The notes: generated from the sequence alone by a model not told the origin. Numbered from the stretch's first letter, positions 36,410 through 49,812 are shown. The stretch: 64,000 nucleotides of DNA from Ricinus communis (GCF_019578655.1 NC_063265.1:12558501-12622500), one strand, 5' to 3'. Made by a program: numbers and translations.

Positions 36410-39400
36410 CTTTTTAATTGAATTAAAATTCAAACGGGCAATTAGAAAAGGGATGAAAATGAGAACCCAGAACGAATTATGCAATAAAACTATGAAGTAA
36501 GCGATCAAAAAATGGAAAGTTTGTACAAAGAGAGAAAAAAGGGTTAAGAGATTAAAAAAAGAAAGAAAAAGAAATAGAAGCTAAGAATAAATAGATATAT
36601 ATTTGGAATTTGAGATGAAAGAAAGAAATAGAAGAGTGAGAGAAATGGATGAAGAAGAGACAGATAGATAGATATATAGTATATGATAAACAGAAACAAA
36701 GAAACAACAATTAATAATAGACATGGCATGTCATTTTCTCCATGAATCTTTCTTTATCCAAATTCTCTAATATTCAAAAAAAAAAAAAAAGCTAATTTCT
36801 TTGCCACCAAACCAACTGCCAAGAAGACTCAATAATATGGGAAGTTGAAACCTTCAAATGTATGATAAGAGAGAGAAAAGAAAAGAATGGGGAAGCAAAT
36901 TGGGATCAATTTCAGAGTACTAACAAAACCGCGTATTTTGAAAAGTCTGTTAATACGTGTACTGCAACTGATTTATTGCCCTACTTGTCTTCTGCATTAT
37001 TATTACTATAAATTTAGTGTTTTATTTTTTTTATTTTGATATTTAAATTATTTTTTATCTAAAACTAAATTTTTATTAAAAATTATTTAATATAATATTT
37101 TTAGTCCGTTTTATATATTAAAGTATTTATTTGAGTTATTTAAAATAGTAAATTAATTTAAATATTATTTTTAAAAATAATATCATATTTTTTTTATATT
37201 TTATATTTATCTATTTTCAATATTATTTTTCTAAAACTCATTTGATTTTCATAAAATTAAAAAAAATATATTTATTTTTCTCATTCACTCAAAAAAAAAA
37301 AAATTATTTACTTAATTTTTTTTATCTTCATGCATTTTCGCTTCAAAAGTTAAAAATAAAACACGTTATTTCACCTCAAAACAATAAGAAGAAAAAAAAT
37401 AAAGATATTAAGTATTCTAAACAAATAATTTCTATAAATTAAAAGATGATTAGTAAATTATTTTTTTAAAAAAATAAAAATTAAAAAAAATCTAATCTAA
37501 TATTTTCTTTGTTGCTAAATTTTTTTTATAGAAAATAAAAAAGATAGAAAAATAGAAAAAATTATAGATAAAAATAAATAAAGATATTTAAATCATTTTA
37601 TATGAAAATAAATTAAATTAAATTATTATTTTAACCTATAAAATATATAAGAGATATCATAATATATATAAATGAGTAGGTTCAGTTGATTGAACAAAAA
37701 AAAAATATAAATATCAAATATAAAAAATTAAAAAGTTAAGATACTAATTTGCAATTATATTTTACTATTATTATTATCTTTTATGATTCTAGCGAACCGT
37801 AGCATGCCACATTTATGTGTATATATGCATGCCATGCCAATGTAGCATGAAATATCACTTTTGTAATTATTTATTTTATTGGCATTTTCCAAATTTTTTA
37901 AAATCATTTTAAGATTAAGAATATACTGTGGTCAAAGGTTGAAGTTCATGTAAGAGATATATTTGTCAGCTTGGATCAAAGGCATCTCATGTACTATCCT
38001 TAGGCCTTCGAGCTATGAGTCAATTGAAGTACCTCTGTCATTTGTAATTTTTCTGATTAATTAATTAAATTACCTATCGCTATTGAAAAGGGGAAAAAAT
38101 AAATAGTTGGACTGATTAAGAAAAAAAAAAAAGTTTAAATTTTGATTTTATTTTTACAATTTTAATTTCTTTCTGTTTGACACACTCTATATTAAATATT
38201 AATACATGCACATAAAAAAAATAGAAAGTTTGTAAAAGAAACTTTTCATTGGAGTGGCTTATAGGTAAAGATCCTCGAGTACAGAATGTTAAGTAGGTAA
38301 AATGGAGCTTAGAATTAGAAATGCAAGAAATCGTCATCCAAACCAAATCATTTCAATTCAAGTGCCCCGTCCATTGCTTATGGGGCCGACATTGCACCCA
38401 AAAAGTTGTCTAGTTTTCCTTTAATTATCAGAGGATTAAAGAAAGATTGTGTAAGTTTCATTCCACATAAAGGACCAACAAAGATTAGTGATATGGTAAC
38501 TTGACAACTAAATCTTAAAATAAGATTGCCACTTTGTTAATTGCTTCTCCCCTTTGGAGAGGTTGGGGGAAGAGAGAAAAAGGAAGTACCCCTAAAAGCC
38601 TTTTCTGCATACGGATTAGAAGCCATAATGTCAAAATGAAAAGACCTCACGTCATAGGTGGATGTTGACTTAATACCCCAATTCTGTTCAAGTAAGTCTT
38701 TTCTTTGTCAGAGTGTGCATCAAATCAATCTGAGAATTCCAAGGAAACTTCCACTTATCTGCAGTCTCAACAACCATTCATCTATTGCCATTCTGTTTAG
38801 TACAAAAAATTGCCATTCTGCTTGTTGGAGGGCAAGGTGCAGCTACCCTGCACACATCTACAAACACGTGGAATTGGACGATGCAAGTTCAGGAATGAGT
38901 GTGCTGCTGATACAACCTAAGTAAATAACCTTGTCTGTCTCCAAAGAAAAACTCATCTGTCAAGATCACACTTACCAGTCTATTGTTCGATGAACAATAA
39001 AGAAGCTCATCACCAGATTATGATTCGATGAACATGCACGAAAATGGCAATTTGCAAAATGTACAAGAAACAAAGTAATGAAAAAGCCTTTCTATGGACA
39101 AGATCTAACTTAAGAGTATGCGATGCAGAAGAAGAATCTAATAAGACAATGGTAATTGGGTAGAATTAAGGAACAAGAGATTTTGACTATTCAACATTCA
39201 TATTGACATGTTCCTTGTCATAAAGTTGAATTATGAAGAGAATCATATAGAAACTCTCCTCCTCCAATATAAATTACTCTGACAATTTCGTGCATAATTT
39301 TACATGATTTCTATTTTTCAGTACGAACACGTTCCATGGAGATAAATTACTTGCATATAAGAATCACTGCCAACAACAAATACCAACAGAAAAGAAACTT

Positions 39401-40090
39401 CATGTGCAGATCAAATTTCACTGTCGGGTTTGCAATGATCTTAGGTATACTGGTTCCTCATCATGAACTGATAAAATTTTCAACTGAAGGCAAAAAATGA
39501 AAACAAAAGCTTTCATTTTTTTCCAACAGAGAAATCAAAACTAAACATGTGCAGTGTTCATTTTTAATAAAGTTAAAGAGACAGCATCATGAATACACAT
39601 ATCGACCGCACATTTTACACAATGAACATACTGAAAAAGCTAACGAATTATAAACATAACCAAAATCACTATAACTGAATCACAAGTCTTATCAGTATAT
39701 ACTAAATTCCCCGTGCTCTAAACTTCTTAAACATCTATAATGCCAAATCAAATTCAGCTAATTTGTGTGCTTGCTGCTAAAACTAGACTTGATTTGGCCA
39801 ATAAATGATAGATTAGGGGAAATGCCTGTAATTTGATCAGAAAATGAAGCTAACCCGATTACAATTGTTTACTCAGAGCTGAGATCTCCATTAAGTAGAA
39901 ACAGAAACACAATTCAATGACAGGACATGAAGAAGACATCATCCAGATCAGTTAATATATAAAATTAACAAGAATTAAGAAAACAAACTCAACCCAATTC
40001 GATTAATTCCACCATTCAAATAAAACAAGCACGACAATTACCAACTCTAATAAAACAATAATGCATTGAAATCTTTGATTTAAGGAAAAT
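36410..40090. other. Upstream region of PP1 and long spacer
   Basis: 36400-36780 is purine-rich on the plus strand and is the likely PP1 leader and promoter. 36990-37780 is an extreme AT-rich block with homopolymer runs. 37780-40090 is of ordinary composition. Short open stretches there (for example at 38658-38924) have no recognisable similarity and are not called. Confidence 0.45.
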
Positions 40091-40093
40091 TCC

Positions 40094-40615
40094 CTACAAA
40101 GAAGATACAAAAGGGTTTGATCTCATCTTGCTAACTTTCCTACGATCTCCACAGTCCAAACCACATCCACATTGAGGACTCTCCTCAAAATTATCAATAG
40201 GAAATCCAGCACCAGCAATTCCAACAGAGAACTCAAGATCATCCCCACTTCTTGAAACCTCAACAATATCAACCCACATAAACAATAGTTTAACACTAAC
40301 ACCTTGCAGACTAGAAAGCTTCCCTTTAGATATGTGACCTCTGATAGTTGACTTGTATCTTAACTGATAAGATCCTTCGAGAGAAAAGCTACAAGTACCA
40401 TTCAAGAACGCAGAAAATTTACCTGAAGTTGTATCGAGATCGTAGCCAATAACTCCTTTAGGCAATAACCCTTTAGGGAAGTTGTAATCACTGAGAATCT
40501 CATACGCTGTGGGTTCTTCATTTACTGATTTAGCTAACCATGATGATGAAAATAGGAGTACTATGCAAAGAATTGCTGATAGAGATGAATAGCTATTGGT
40601 GTAGATTAAAGGCAT
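40094..40615 (-). CDS. DUF538 family protein, secreted or endomembrane
   Basis: Intronless gene of 173 residues. Signal peptide at about 1-30 (SLSAILCIVLLFSSSWLAKS). The DUF538 domain follows at about 34-155 with family features: PTAYEILSDYNFPKGLLPKGV at its start, GKFSAFLNGTCSF, YKSTIRGHISKGKLSSLQGV, and VKLLFMWVDIVEV with GDDLEFSVGI. The C-terminal tail contains a CGCGLDCG cysteine cluster. DUF538 proteins are plant-specific and often stress-induced. Some have been proposed to act on chlorophyll or polysaccharide-like ligands, but no reaction is established. The ATG at 40615 is the first in frame and starts the signal peptide. Confidence 0.92.
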   Translation of the reverse strand: MPLIYTNSYSSLSAILCIVLLFSSSWLAKSVNEEPTAYEILSDYNFPKGLLPKGVIGYDLDTTSGKFSAFLNGTCSFSLEGSYQLRYKSTIRGHISKGKLSSLQGVSVKLLFMWVDIVEVSRSGDDLEFSVGIAGAGFPIDNFEESPQCGCGLDCGDRRKVSKMRSNPFVSSL

Positions 40616-40619
40616 CTTT

Positions 40620-41880
40620 TAGATTAGACTTTTTTGCGACGCTCTTTTTTTTTTTTTGGTTTATATTGTTTCTTGTACTTCCTTTTGTGATCTGTATATT
40701 GCACGAAAAGAAAAAGGAAAATCATGAATTTGAATGGTAGTTCAACTGCTGAAGCTTAGATGCGACGAAGAGTTTTTCTTTTCGCAGTTCTACCTTGGGA
40801 AGTTGCCATGGCTGTGAAATGGGCTGCGCTAGAATGTGTATGATGTGGTGTTTGGGCTTATTGGGAAATTCTTATCATTACAAGCCCAAGAATTTCATCC
40901 AAACCTACAAGGAAAGTTCTTAGAAAAAATAAAGAATCTATGTTTTTTTTTTGTTTTTTTTATTTAATTTAATATATTTTCTTTTTTATTCTATTAAAAT
41001 ATTAAAAATGCTGTTTTTTTTTTCAAATTACAGTTTTAGTAGTTTTGATTTTTCTTTAATTTTTCTGTGGTTAACTAAAAAACAGCAACACCCTAAATTT
41101 AAAAAAAAAATAAAAAAAAAAATTTTTGAAAAAAGATTTACACAATAAAAACTATTTTTTATTAATTTTAAGATATTTTCAAAAAATTCCCTTGTTCATG
41201 CTTACTATATATACAACAGCTACAACTAATAAAATGATAACGTATATATATAAATATTTTACACTTTAATACTGAATAATTGATATATACTTCATCATTT
41301 AAAATTAATAAATATACTGTGATTATCTATCAATTTGATATATAGATAGAATCATACACTAAGTTTAGATAATAAATTTTCAATTTATGCACATCAATAT
41401 ATAACTTTTGTTGGATGTTTACATTATATAGATGTTATATATATATATATATATATATATATGAAGCTTTAGAAAAATTATAAGATTTAAAAAATATGTA
41501 ATTTTCTTTTATTTGCTAAAGTGTAAGTCAGTCAGAAAAGGTGTCACTTATTGACTGAAATAGCCAAAAGACTTGATTCATGTTGTATGTGAATCAATCC
41601 ATTTAGAGAGATGACTTTTGTACTGGGGGAGAATGAATATAAATAAAGCTGTTACCACCGTCAATTTCAAGAATCAAGAAGGCATCACTTGCATGCATAG
41701 CCATATATGGGATTGGAAGGTGCATGCAGAAGATACTGATATCAAGCTTGTGAGGGAGCTTGCTTCCATACTCATTGTAGGTTTATATTACAAACAGTAC
41801 ATGCAATTGCCGCTCTTAAGTGTAACAAACAAAGTTAAATCATGCTGGTGTTCATCATGTTCCCCATTCTCAACACCAGT
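40620..41880. other. Spacer between DUF538 and SWEET genes
   Basis: Begins with the DUF538 promoter side (AAGAAA-rich leader to about 40760). 40930-41500 is AT-rich with T-runs and a (TA)n run at 41439-41462. 41580-41880 may include the SWEET 3' untranslated region. No gene seen. Confidence 0.5.
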
Positions 41881-41882
41881 CT

Positions 41883-43320
41883 CTATTCTATAGCCCAATA
41901 CTGCAAATCTTTAGCATTTAAAGAAAGTGTTCTTAGAACCTTTTGCAAGCTTTTTTGTCGATTAACTGATGGCACTGGTAGGCTTATCCCCTTATCGAGA
42001 CTTATGTTCTTCGCACTAGCCTCTTCATCATTACTATATGCATCCATTTCTATGTCTCCTTTAACAGAGTGAGCTGAGCCTTCTCCTATGGCATCTTGTG
42101 GCTTGGTTGAAGGAGACTTGCTCTTATATATTGCATAGAGTATCAATTGAACTGATCCAAGCACGAAGCCCGTAGCATTAGGCACCTAAAACAGTATCCT
42201 TGGGGATTAGTAATAAATCAACCATATACAACGTATAGAATGAATTACCACTGAAAATAAGAAGACTTACTCCGATATAGATATCTTTGACGAGAAGGGC
42301 GTAAATGGACCAAATACCTCCATTGAGGAAGAGGAAAAACGAGAGCAAGAAAGGCATGTACTCCACACTCTTAGTCTTTATCACCATTCTCTGTTACACA
42401 CAACCTAATTAAGCTTATGGTATAGGCCACTGTATGACTTTAATTGCATATACAAATAACAATCCTCCGTCTCAATTACCATGGCAGATAGAGGTGCTGC
42501 ATACATGCCTATGGTTAACGCAGCACATACAATTCCAACAAATGTCAGCCGCAGATGTCCATGCATTGCCAGAAGAGTTACTGCTATAACAGCTCCCACA
42601 AAACCCACATTTAGTAAGGCCACCAACTTTGCTGACTTAATCTGTATGAAAAAAGAAAAGAAACCCAATTCCAATTTACCATATGGTTTACATTCTGTGA
42701 TTGATTAACATCAACAAGCATATGGTAAAAGAGAGATTAGTTGATTAACGTCATTACCTTCTTATCCTTGGGAGCGTAGATGAGGAAGAGAGTGACATAG
42801 ACGGACTGGAAAACGACGCCGGTGCCGTTCACCGTCACAACAAGTAAACCATCCGGATTGAGAAGTCCATAGAAAGTCCACAAACTGGTGCTCAATAAGG
42901 TAGTTATATACGGAACCCCTTTGTAATTCTCAGTCGATTTCTTCTTCATCACTATCCAGAACGTCTTTCTGTATATAGATTTAGATGTATACTCAAGATA
43001 GATAATACTCGATCAACCAATTATTGCTGTAGAATTCATCGATTGCTATAAAAAGTATATAAATTTTGTAGCAGAGGAAATAAATAAATTCATATCCATA
43101 AACGAATTAAAGGATGGTTCCGACTTACATGGGAGAAGCAAAAACCAGTATAGAAATGATATTGCCTGTAAGCACATTAATTATTAACCATGTTCTCAAA
43201 TACTGGATATTAATCAAATGAAACAAAAAGAAAATGAACCCAGTAGCCCCATTCAAGCTCTAAGTTGAGATGAAGTTAAAACTTACCAAGTATGCCAACT
43301 ATGAAGCTTAAGTTAGCCAT
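41883..43320 (-). CDS. SWEET bidirectional sugar transporter (clade IV-like)
   Basis: Seven-helix MtN3/saliva-type uniporter moving hexoses or sucrose down their gradient. Six exons (43287-43320, 43129-43165, 42758-42968, 42480-42641, 42271-42390, 41883-42185) close in phase to 288 residues. The first triple-helix bundle includes [20 protein letters not shown], the loop [20 protein letters not shown] and [21 protein letters not shown]. The linker helix and second bundle include [47 protein letters not shown] with [21 protein letters not shown], and [15 protein letters not shown]. The long hydrophilic C-terminal tail is cytosolic. The overall style ([28 protein letters not shown]) is that of the vacuolar SWEET16/17 group, which I infer rather than prove. 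Confidence 0.94.
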
Positions 43321-43329
43321 GAATATGGA

Positions 43330-44870
43330 GTCTTCAAAGAGAAGTAGCTGAAGCAGTAAAGAGAGGCAATTAAGTGCATGTGAAATTGAAAAGGAGACGT
43401 GAGGTGGGCATATATTATGTGTGGCTGATGAATAAAGAGTTTGTATACATCTGCCGCTCTATATGTACCTCAAGAAAATGATATTGACATTCAGAAAATC
43501 TCTACACACATTTGCCACGTTTTATTCAGTGTTTTTCACTTGTATGCTGACGATGGCGGTGCAGAAGCTTTTCCTAGTTTTTGGCATAAGTTTGTCTTCA
43601 CATATGATCTTCTTTCTCATTTCAACTTGCTAGATATCTTTTTTTTTTTGCTGTTGAATGTTACCTTTCATCAAAGTTGATACGGAATGTAGAGTTTGAT
43701 TTCCTTCGTGATTGGTCTTTGTTAATACCTAATTCATTACAGAGCTGTTCATATGCTTAACGATCGATCGCATACAAATGTTCATTCATGTGAGGTCAGT
43801 GTTTTTTCTATAAAACATATACTGCCAGCCTCTCTTGTTTTTATACCATCTGTTTCTTTTTGTCGAAATCAAGAAAACTTAAAACGTGGATGTCTTTGCA
43901 GCCTTACATGTCTTCTTCCATCACAATCATTTATCTACCTTTTCAAATTCAATCAACATGTTTACTGTTTTAGAAAGTTTTTGCGCGATGTTACTGCTGT
44001 TTTGCCAACTTCAAATATTACTGTGATAAGTTGCCGACAATCAGGTAAGTGTCGTATTTAAGGCCAAATTAATTAGGCATGGTGGAGAGGTCCATGACTA
44101 ATCTATAAAGCTTGTGTGGGTTTATGTTAAATCATCAAGATATGGTCTCATGGTTTAGGAAGCATGAAATTAATATACTAATAATAATTTGTTATGCACA
44201 TTTCTATGGTGGCTTTCTAAGTGAACAGTTGTTAGTTAAGCAAGTTCTAAGGAAAACAATTATTATGTCTGGTAATGTTTTTACTTACTGAAAACTATAT
44301 GTTATTTTATGTTAATTAGTTTCTTTTTTTTAAAAAAAAATATACAATTATATTCATCAAATCACTTGTTTATCTACCATCTAAGCAGCAATCCAAACTT
44401 CTTCAGACTAGAAAATGTTACCTGGCAATCTGCATTAAAATATGACAAAACACCTTATCTAACTTTTCAGTTTTATTTTATTTTATTAATCCCTTAATAT
44501 TTTTAATTTAAGCACTTTTTACAAGTTATGAAATTGTGTCACCATCATCTAATTTGGCTTGGTTAATAATGCAGTGTGCAACAGGGTGGGTTTATCACAC
44601 CTTTCCTGATCAGTGGACTTGTTCTTTCTTGGTTTTCATCTTCGTGCATATCTCACTTGCAAATCCTGGAGCTGCCTTCTTTGATGGTTTGCTCTTTGAA
44701 GCTGCCGTTTTTGGATTCTTTAGACAAGTCTTTATCTTCTTCGATCTATTCAATATTTTTGTTTTGACCTTCAGAAAATATTTATTATGAGATTCAAAAT
44801 TCAAAAAATTATGTTCTACTAAAATCCCTAAACTAAAAAAAGAAGTCAAAACCAGAAGTGGAAAGAAGGC
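43330..44870. other. SWEET upstream region and spacer
   Basis: The first few hundred bases are the SWEET promoter side. The rest is of mixed composition. Short open stretches at 43441-44061 and 44536-44790 lack recognisable similarity or conserved splicing. No gene is called. Confidence 0.4.
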
Positions 44871-44879
44871 TGTTACATC

Positions 44880-45012
44880 TATCCAAAATCTTAAATTATT
44901 TTAATTGTTAAAGATCTATCGGTCTCCATTTAATCTCACCATCAATCCAAACAGTGTTATGTGCATGAATTTTAACTGTTTCGCGTGAATTAAGTTTCCA
45001 TCACAAGCTTGT
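44880..45012 (+). repeat. Diverged duplicate of the MCTS1 5' flanking segment
   Basis: 44880-45012 aligns by eye with 54310-54485, the promoter-proximal part of MCTS1. Shared strings include ATCCAAAA, TTTTA(A/G)TTGTTAA, a CTCC.(A)TTT block, CAATCCAA, then GAGCATAAATTTTTTAACTG against TGCATGAATTTTAACTG, and AATTAGGTTTTCATCA against AATTAAGTTTCCATCA. The MCTS1 coding sequence itself does not continue after 45012. The two copies flank the eIF3b-like remnant. Confidence 0.55.
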
Positions 45013-45320
45013 TCTTGGTAATACCCATGGCTCAATGGGCAGTCCCTTCTGGGTACCCTTACCCTGGCATCAATGGTTGATGTGCCACCTTCAGAATTGC
45101 ACCTCCCACTCGTTTTTACAAGTCCTTGCATCAGTCTGTTTATGTGAACATCTTTGCAAATATCACGAAAACATTAAAAAATGAAATTTTTTATATTAAT
45201 TTAGAAAATCTATAAATACGTGTGATCGATTGCAGATACATCATAGGAAGATAAAACATTGCAATTGCACTCTCCTAAGCCAACCTTATAAAAGAGAAGA
45301 GAAGTGGTGGCTCTACAACT

Positions 45321-45620
45321 CTATGATCTCCCCTGTTCTATGACACGTTTACACCAGTTTTTCCTGAACATATCCAACACAAGAAGAAAGAAGGTTACCT
45401 TTAAAGCTACAAATCTTGACTGGCTATTCTTGTCATCATCAGGGTAAAAATCCATCTCGAACAGCTTTGTCTTTTTCTCAGGCTTCTCATCCACACTAAC
45501 CAGTTGCCACTCTTTAATTTCCTCAGACAGCTTGTCCTGAGCACTGACCTGCTTCTTCCTAGATGCCATCAATAATTCATGACTTGCCAAGTACCTTGAA
45601 AGCATCATCCATATATTCAA
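45321..45620 (-). other. Open stretch downstream of the eIF3b-like remnant, unclear relation
   Basis: A hydrophilic open frame of about 99 codons (KKQVSAQDKLSEEIKEW, MDFYPDDDKNSQSRFVALK) on the same strand and just 3' of the eIF3b-like blocks. The charged, acidic style would suit a diverged C-terminal part of the same gene, but I do not recognise the sequence. Intervening DNA (45620-45700) contains a stop in this frame. Confidence 0.3.
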
Positions 45621-46205
45621 CTCGAAAATTTAAAGAACACTTGGGCGGGCACCATAATAACTACAATAACAATACTACAACCGTCACATAAGAAATTATA
45701 ATATTAGAAGATCGTATAAAGTATGAAGCCGGGTCCTGGAGCACTATTAATATGGATAGTGTACATAAATTTTCCAGAGGATTGCCAAACTGCTATCTTA
45801 CGGTTAATGCCATACGTAGCTACAAACCTAAAAAATGAAATGAATAATTATAACTCAAGTTTCATTTAGCCTTAAAACTTATTTCATTTGAATGAAAAGC
45901 ATAACAAAATGACTATTACCTTCCTGAGGGACTCCATTCAACAGCTATTGGTGTGTACTCCTTTTCTACCAAAATCTTCATCTTATTTACATCATATAAA
46001 CAGAAGTCCCCGCGTCCTGAGAACACAATCAGTCCGCCAGTAGGTGACCAATAAAGAGCATTTGCTTGCATACCCGAAAGAGGAGAATGCTGCAAATTGT
46101 ATCTTAAATTATCCAACTCCATGATATCGGATGAATGCATCTTTCTTGTCACCATAGATAAGAGCGAACCTGCTCCCTCGAGGTTCAAAGGAAAATGCTA
46201 AAACA

Positions 46206-46210
46206 GAGCA
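46206..46210. repeat. Left target-site duplication (GAGCA)
   Basis: GAGCA directly abuts the left LTR and is repeated exactly at 51174-51178 after the right LTR. The flanks join as one continuous eIF3b-like exon if the element and one copy are removed. This defines the insertion precisely. Confidence 0.92.
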
Positions 46211-46489
46211 TGTGAAAAGAACAATGAAGAGAGTTGTGTATTGAAAATTAGAATTCTGAGTTCTTTACAGGGAGATGTTGATATATATACATGATTTGTT
46301 ATATTGAGAAAAGTATTGTAACGGTTGCCTAACAGCTCTTTCTGCTAAGGGTATGGGTTGAAGTGACTTTTCCTGCACAGTAGGAAAGGTTGCTCATTTT
46401 TACCCTGAGGTCTGTGATGATAGGTCCGCACAAGCAACCTAGCTTGTGCAGCCTCTGAGACCTCAGCTTCTTTTCCTATTTCTTCAACA
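46211..46489 (-). repeat. 3' LTR of the copia element
   Basis: 279 bp from TGTGAAAAG to TTCTTCAACA as read on the plus strand. By my count it differs from the other LTR at 10 positions (about 3.6 percent), mostly transitions, without indels. Confidence 0.95.
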
Positions 46490-49400
46490 CTCCCCCTCAA
46501 GGTGGGTTCGAGTAAGTTTATGGAACCCATCTTGCGGAGGATCGTATGATGATTCTGCTTATCAAGAGCTTTTGTGAATATGTCTGCCAGCTGGTCTTGA
46601 CTTTTGATGTAGGGAGTCTCAATCTCTCCCTTTTGAACCTTTTCTCTAATGAAGTGACAATCAACTTCAATGTGCTTGGTTCGTTCGTGAAATACGGGAT
46701 TTGATGCGATGTGCCGAGCAGCTTGATTATCGCAATGCATTTGCATTGGTCCTTTACTTGCAACTTTCATGTCCTTGAGGACTTGTTTGATCCAAATGAG
46801 TTCGCTTGCGGTAGAAGCCATTGCACGATATTCAGCTTCGGCGCTTGATCTGGCCACTGCACTTTATTTTTTACTTTTCCATATTACCAAGTTTCCTCCT
46901 ACAAAGACACAGTAACTAGTGGTTGATTTTCTGTCACAACTTCCAGCCCAATCTGCATCAGAAAAGCCAACTATATTATTAGTATTGTTCTTCTTCATCC
47001 ATATTCCTTGTCCGTGAGTTCCCTTGAGATATCTGAGGATTCAATCTATAGCTTCTAGATGACTGGTGCGAGGGGCATGCATGAACTGGCTCACTACACT
47101 AACTGCAAATGAAATGTCAGGTCTAGTGACAGTAAGATAAATCAGTTTTCCTACCAAGCGCTGATAGTGCCCTATGTTGGTTAGGAGGTCTCCATCTTCT
47201 AAGTTGAGTTTAACTTTGGTTTCCATAGGTGTGAAGGCAGGTTTGGCACCTGTTTTTCCAGTTTCTTTCAAGAGGTCGAGGGTATATTTCCTTTGGGATA
47301 GAAATAAGCCCTTGTTGGATTTTGCCATTTCTATGCCTAGAAAGTATGACAGTTGACCAAGATCTTTGATGTTGAATCCTCATTTTAGACTTTGTTTGAC
47401 ATCCTCTATACTTTGATCATCATTTCCTGTTATTATAATATCATCAACATATACTAAGATAACAATGGTGAGATTAAGAGTGTTTTTGACGAACATAGAT
47501 GAGTCAGATTCGCATTTGCTGAAATTAATACTTAATAAAAAACGACTGAGTTTAGCATACCATACCCTCGGGGACTGTTTTATGCCATAGATAGCATTCT
47601 TTAGTTTACATACCATGGATGTGTCTGGGGTTGACTTATGACTAGGAGGAAGTCTCATGTAAACTTCTTCTTTTAAATTACCTTGTAGGAATGCATTCTT
47701 GACATCCATTTGAAATAGACTCCAACCCTGATTAATTGCTATTGAGAGAAGGATTCTGACCGTATTCATTTTGGCCACTGGAACAAATGTTTCTTGATAG
47801 TCAACTCCATAAGTTTGAGTGAAACCTCGGGCTACAAGTCTCGCCTTGTATCTCTCAATAGTTCCATTACTGTTATACTTGATCTTGTATATCCATTTGC
47901 ATCCCACAGGTTTTTTTATCTTTTGGAAGATGGACAATACTCCATGTGTCATTTTTCTCTAAGGCATGAAGTTCTTCTTCCATAGCCTTACACCATTTAG
48001 GGTCGGTGTTGGCTTCGTAGAAGTTTGTGGGTTCAGAGTGTTTTGAGATCTGACAAAGATAGTTGCGATATTGGTTAGATAAGACATTGTAAGAAATGAA
48101 CTTTTGAATTGGATATGTTACCGTATGAGACACATAGTCTCTAAATTTTACAGGAGGTCTGGATTGACGAGTTGATATCCTCAAGGCAATTTCTTCTTCG
48201 TGAGGCTGCGTTTCTCCCCCTGAAGGAAGCGGCCTTGAGATAGACGGAGACTCCCCCTGAGGCTGATAACCCTGTTCAGAGCTGCTAAGAGAGAAGTCAA
48301 AGTTAAGCGGAAATAAAGACTGGCAAGGACTAGCAGGGAAAGGAACATTGGTGGAGGGTGAGTAGTAAGGTTTGGTTTCCACAAAGGTGACATCACAAGA
48401 AACATAAGTTTTGTGGTTTAAAGGATCATAGCATTTGTACCCTTTTTGGGTGGAGGAATAGCCTAAAAAGATGGTCTTAACTGAGCTTTTATCGAGTTTG
48501 TATGAGCGCTTGATATGAATATAACAAACACATCCAAAAACTCGGAGGTGGCCTAGTTCTATTTTTTGATTTTTTAGAACTTCTAGAGGGCTGAGATTTT
48601 TTAAGGTGACAATAGGGAGCCGATTGATGAGATAGGCTGCAGTTAACAAGGCATCCAACTAAAAAAATAGAAGGAACATGATTTTGAAAAAGGAGAGTGC
48701 GAGCGATATTGAGAAGATGTCGATTTTTGCGTTCAGACACTCCATTTTGCTCGGGGGTATTAACACAAGTGGTTTGATGTATGATGCCATGATGTTTAAG
48801 GAAAGTGGAGAAATTGTAATTTACGTACTCCGTACCATTATCGGAGCGAAAAATTTTTAGTTTGACATTATACTGATTTTTGATGAAATTAAAAAAATCT
48901 TGAAAACGAGAAAAAACTTCATTTTTTCCTTTTAATAAATATATCCAGGTGGTGTGAGAGTAATCATCAATAAATGTGATAAAATAGCGGAAATGATTAT
49001 AGGTAGTAACGGGGGCAGGTCCCCAAACATCAGAATGAATTAAATCAAATGCGTTTTCAGACACACTAGATGACAAGGAAAAAGGTAGTCGCGTGTGTTT
49101 TGAAAATTTACACACATCACAATTGCTAGAATTTAATTTTGAACACAATAATTTATTTAAAATAATGTCAGAAGGATGCCCAAGTCTTTGATGCATTAGC
49201 ATATCTTGGGAAGAATTGGCGGACACAAAATAGGCATTTGGAGGGTTATGCAAATAATAAAGACCATGTTTTAATTGACCTTCACCAATCGTCTTCCCGG
49301 AAATTCGATCCTGAAAAATGACCGAAGATGGTGAGAAAATAATATTACAATTTAAGTCACGAGTAATTTTGCCAACAGATAAGATATTAGATTTAAAATC

Positions 49401-49610
49401 GGGCAACAATAAAATATCATGAATATTTGACTGAAGTAAGTTTGTGGTGTCATATCCTTGAATTTTGACTTTGTTGTCATTGGCAACTGTCACATGATGA
49501 GAATCACTGATGGAATAAATTTTTTGTAATTGGGTGGGATCCCAAGTCATGTGATCAGTGGCTCCAGAGTCAATAATCCAAGTATTATGGCATTTATTTG
49601 ATGAATTTAA
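46345..49610 (-). pseudogene. copia pol (protease, integrase, reverse transcriptase, RNase H), disrupted
   Basis: Protease motif IIDSGATDHM at about 49590-49560. The integrase zinc-binding segment HQRLGHP...CDVCKFSKH lies at about 49195-49090, and the catalytic part HSDVWGP, FRSDNGTEY and NTPEQNGVSERKN at 49045-48730. Reverse transcriptase starts at GCKWIYKIK (about 47905), includes FQMDVKNAFLQG and the YVDD active site (about 47445), and leads to the RNase H part with SSAEAEYRAM and DNQAARHIASN (46850-46680). Breaks I can see are a frameshift near 48650, another near 47910, TGA at 47380-47382, TGA at 47041-47043 and TAA at 46864-46866. No intact polyprotein is encoded. Confidence 0.92.
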
Positions 49611-49812
49611 TAGTGGTTGGATCGAACCTGACCCATCGGATGGGTTTCAGTCGAACCGGCTGGGCTGCTGGACTAGGGCCTGAAGCTGAGTCAAGATGTC
49701 AGCCATTTGGGCCTGAAAAGACCGGTGGGCCGTGTGAGTGGGGGCCATTTGGGTAGGGTCAAGACAGTTGAATTGGAGGAGCCCATAAAGGCCAAGTCCG
49801 AGGTCCGATGGG

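Noticed and set aside
38658..38924. 88-codon open stretch
   Set aside because: No recognisable domain, no codon-pattern support and no flanking splice structure.
43441..44061. Two open stretches on the plus strand upstream of SWEET
   Set aside because: Composition is like the surrounding spacer and no family similarity is apparent.
44536..44849. Overlapping open stretches on both strands near 44.6-44.8 kb
   Set aside because: Hydrophobic translation without known motifs; overlap in three frames suggests chance.
45916..46188. Separate gene starting MNLEGAGS at 46188
   Set aside because: The apparent start is an internal part of the eIF3b-like exon read in the wrong frame upstream of a frameshift.
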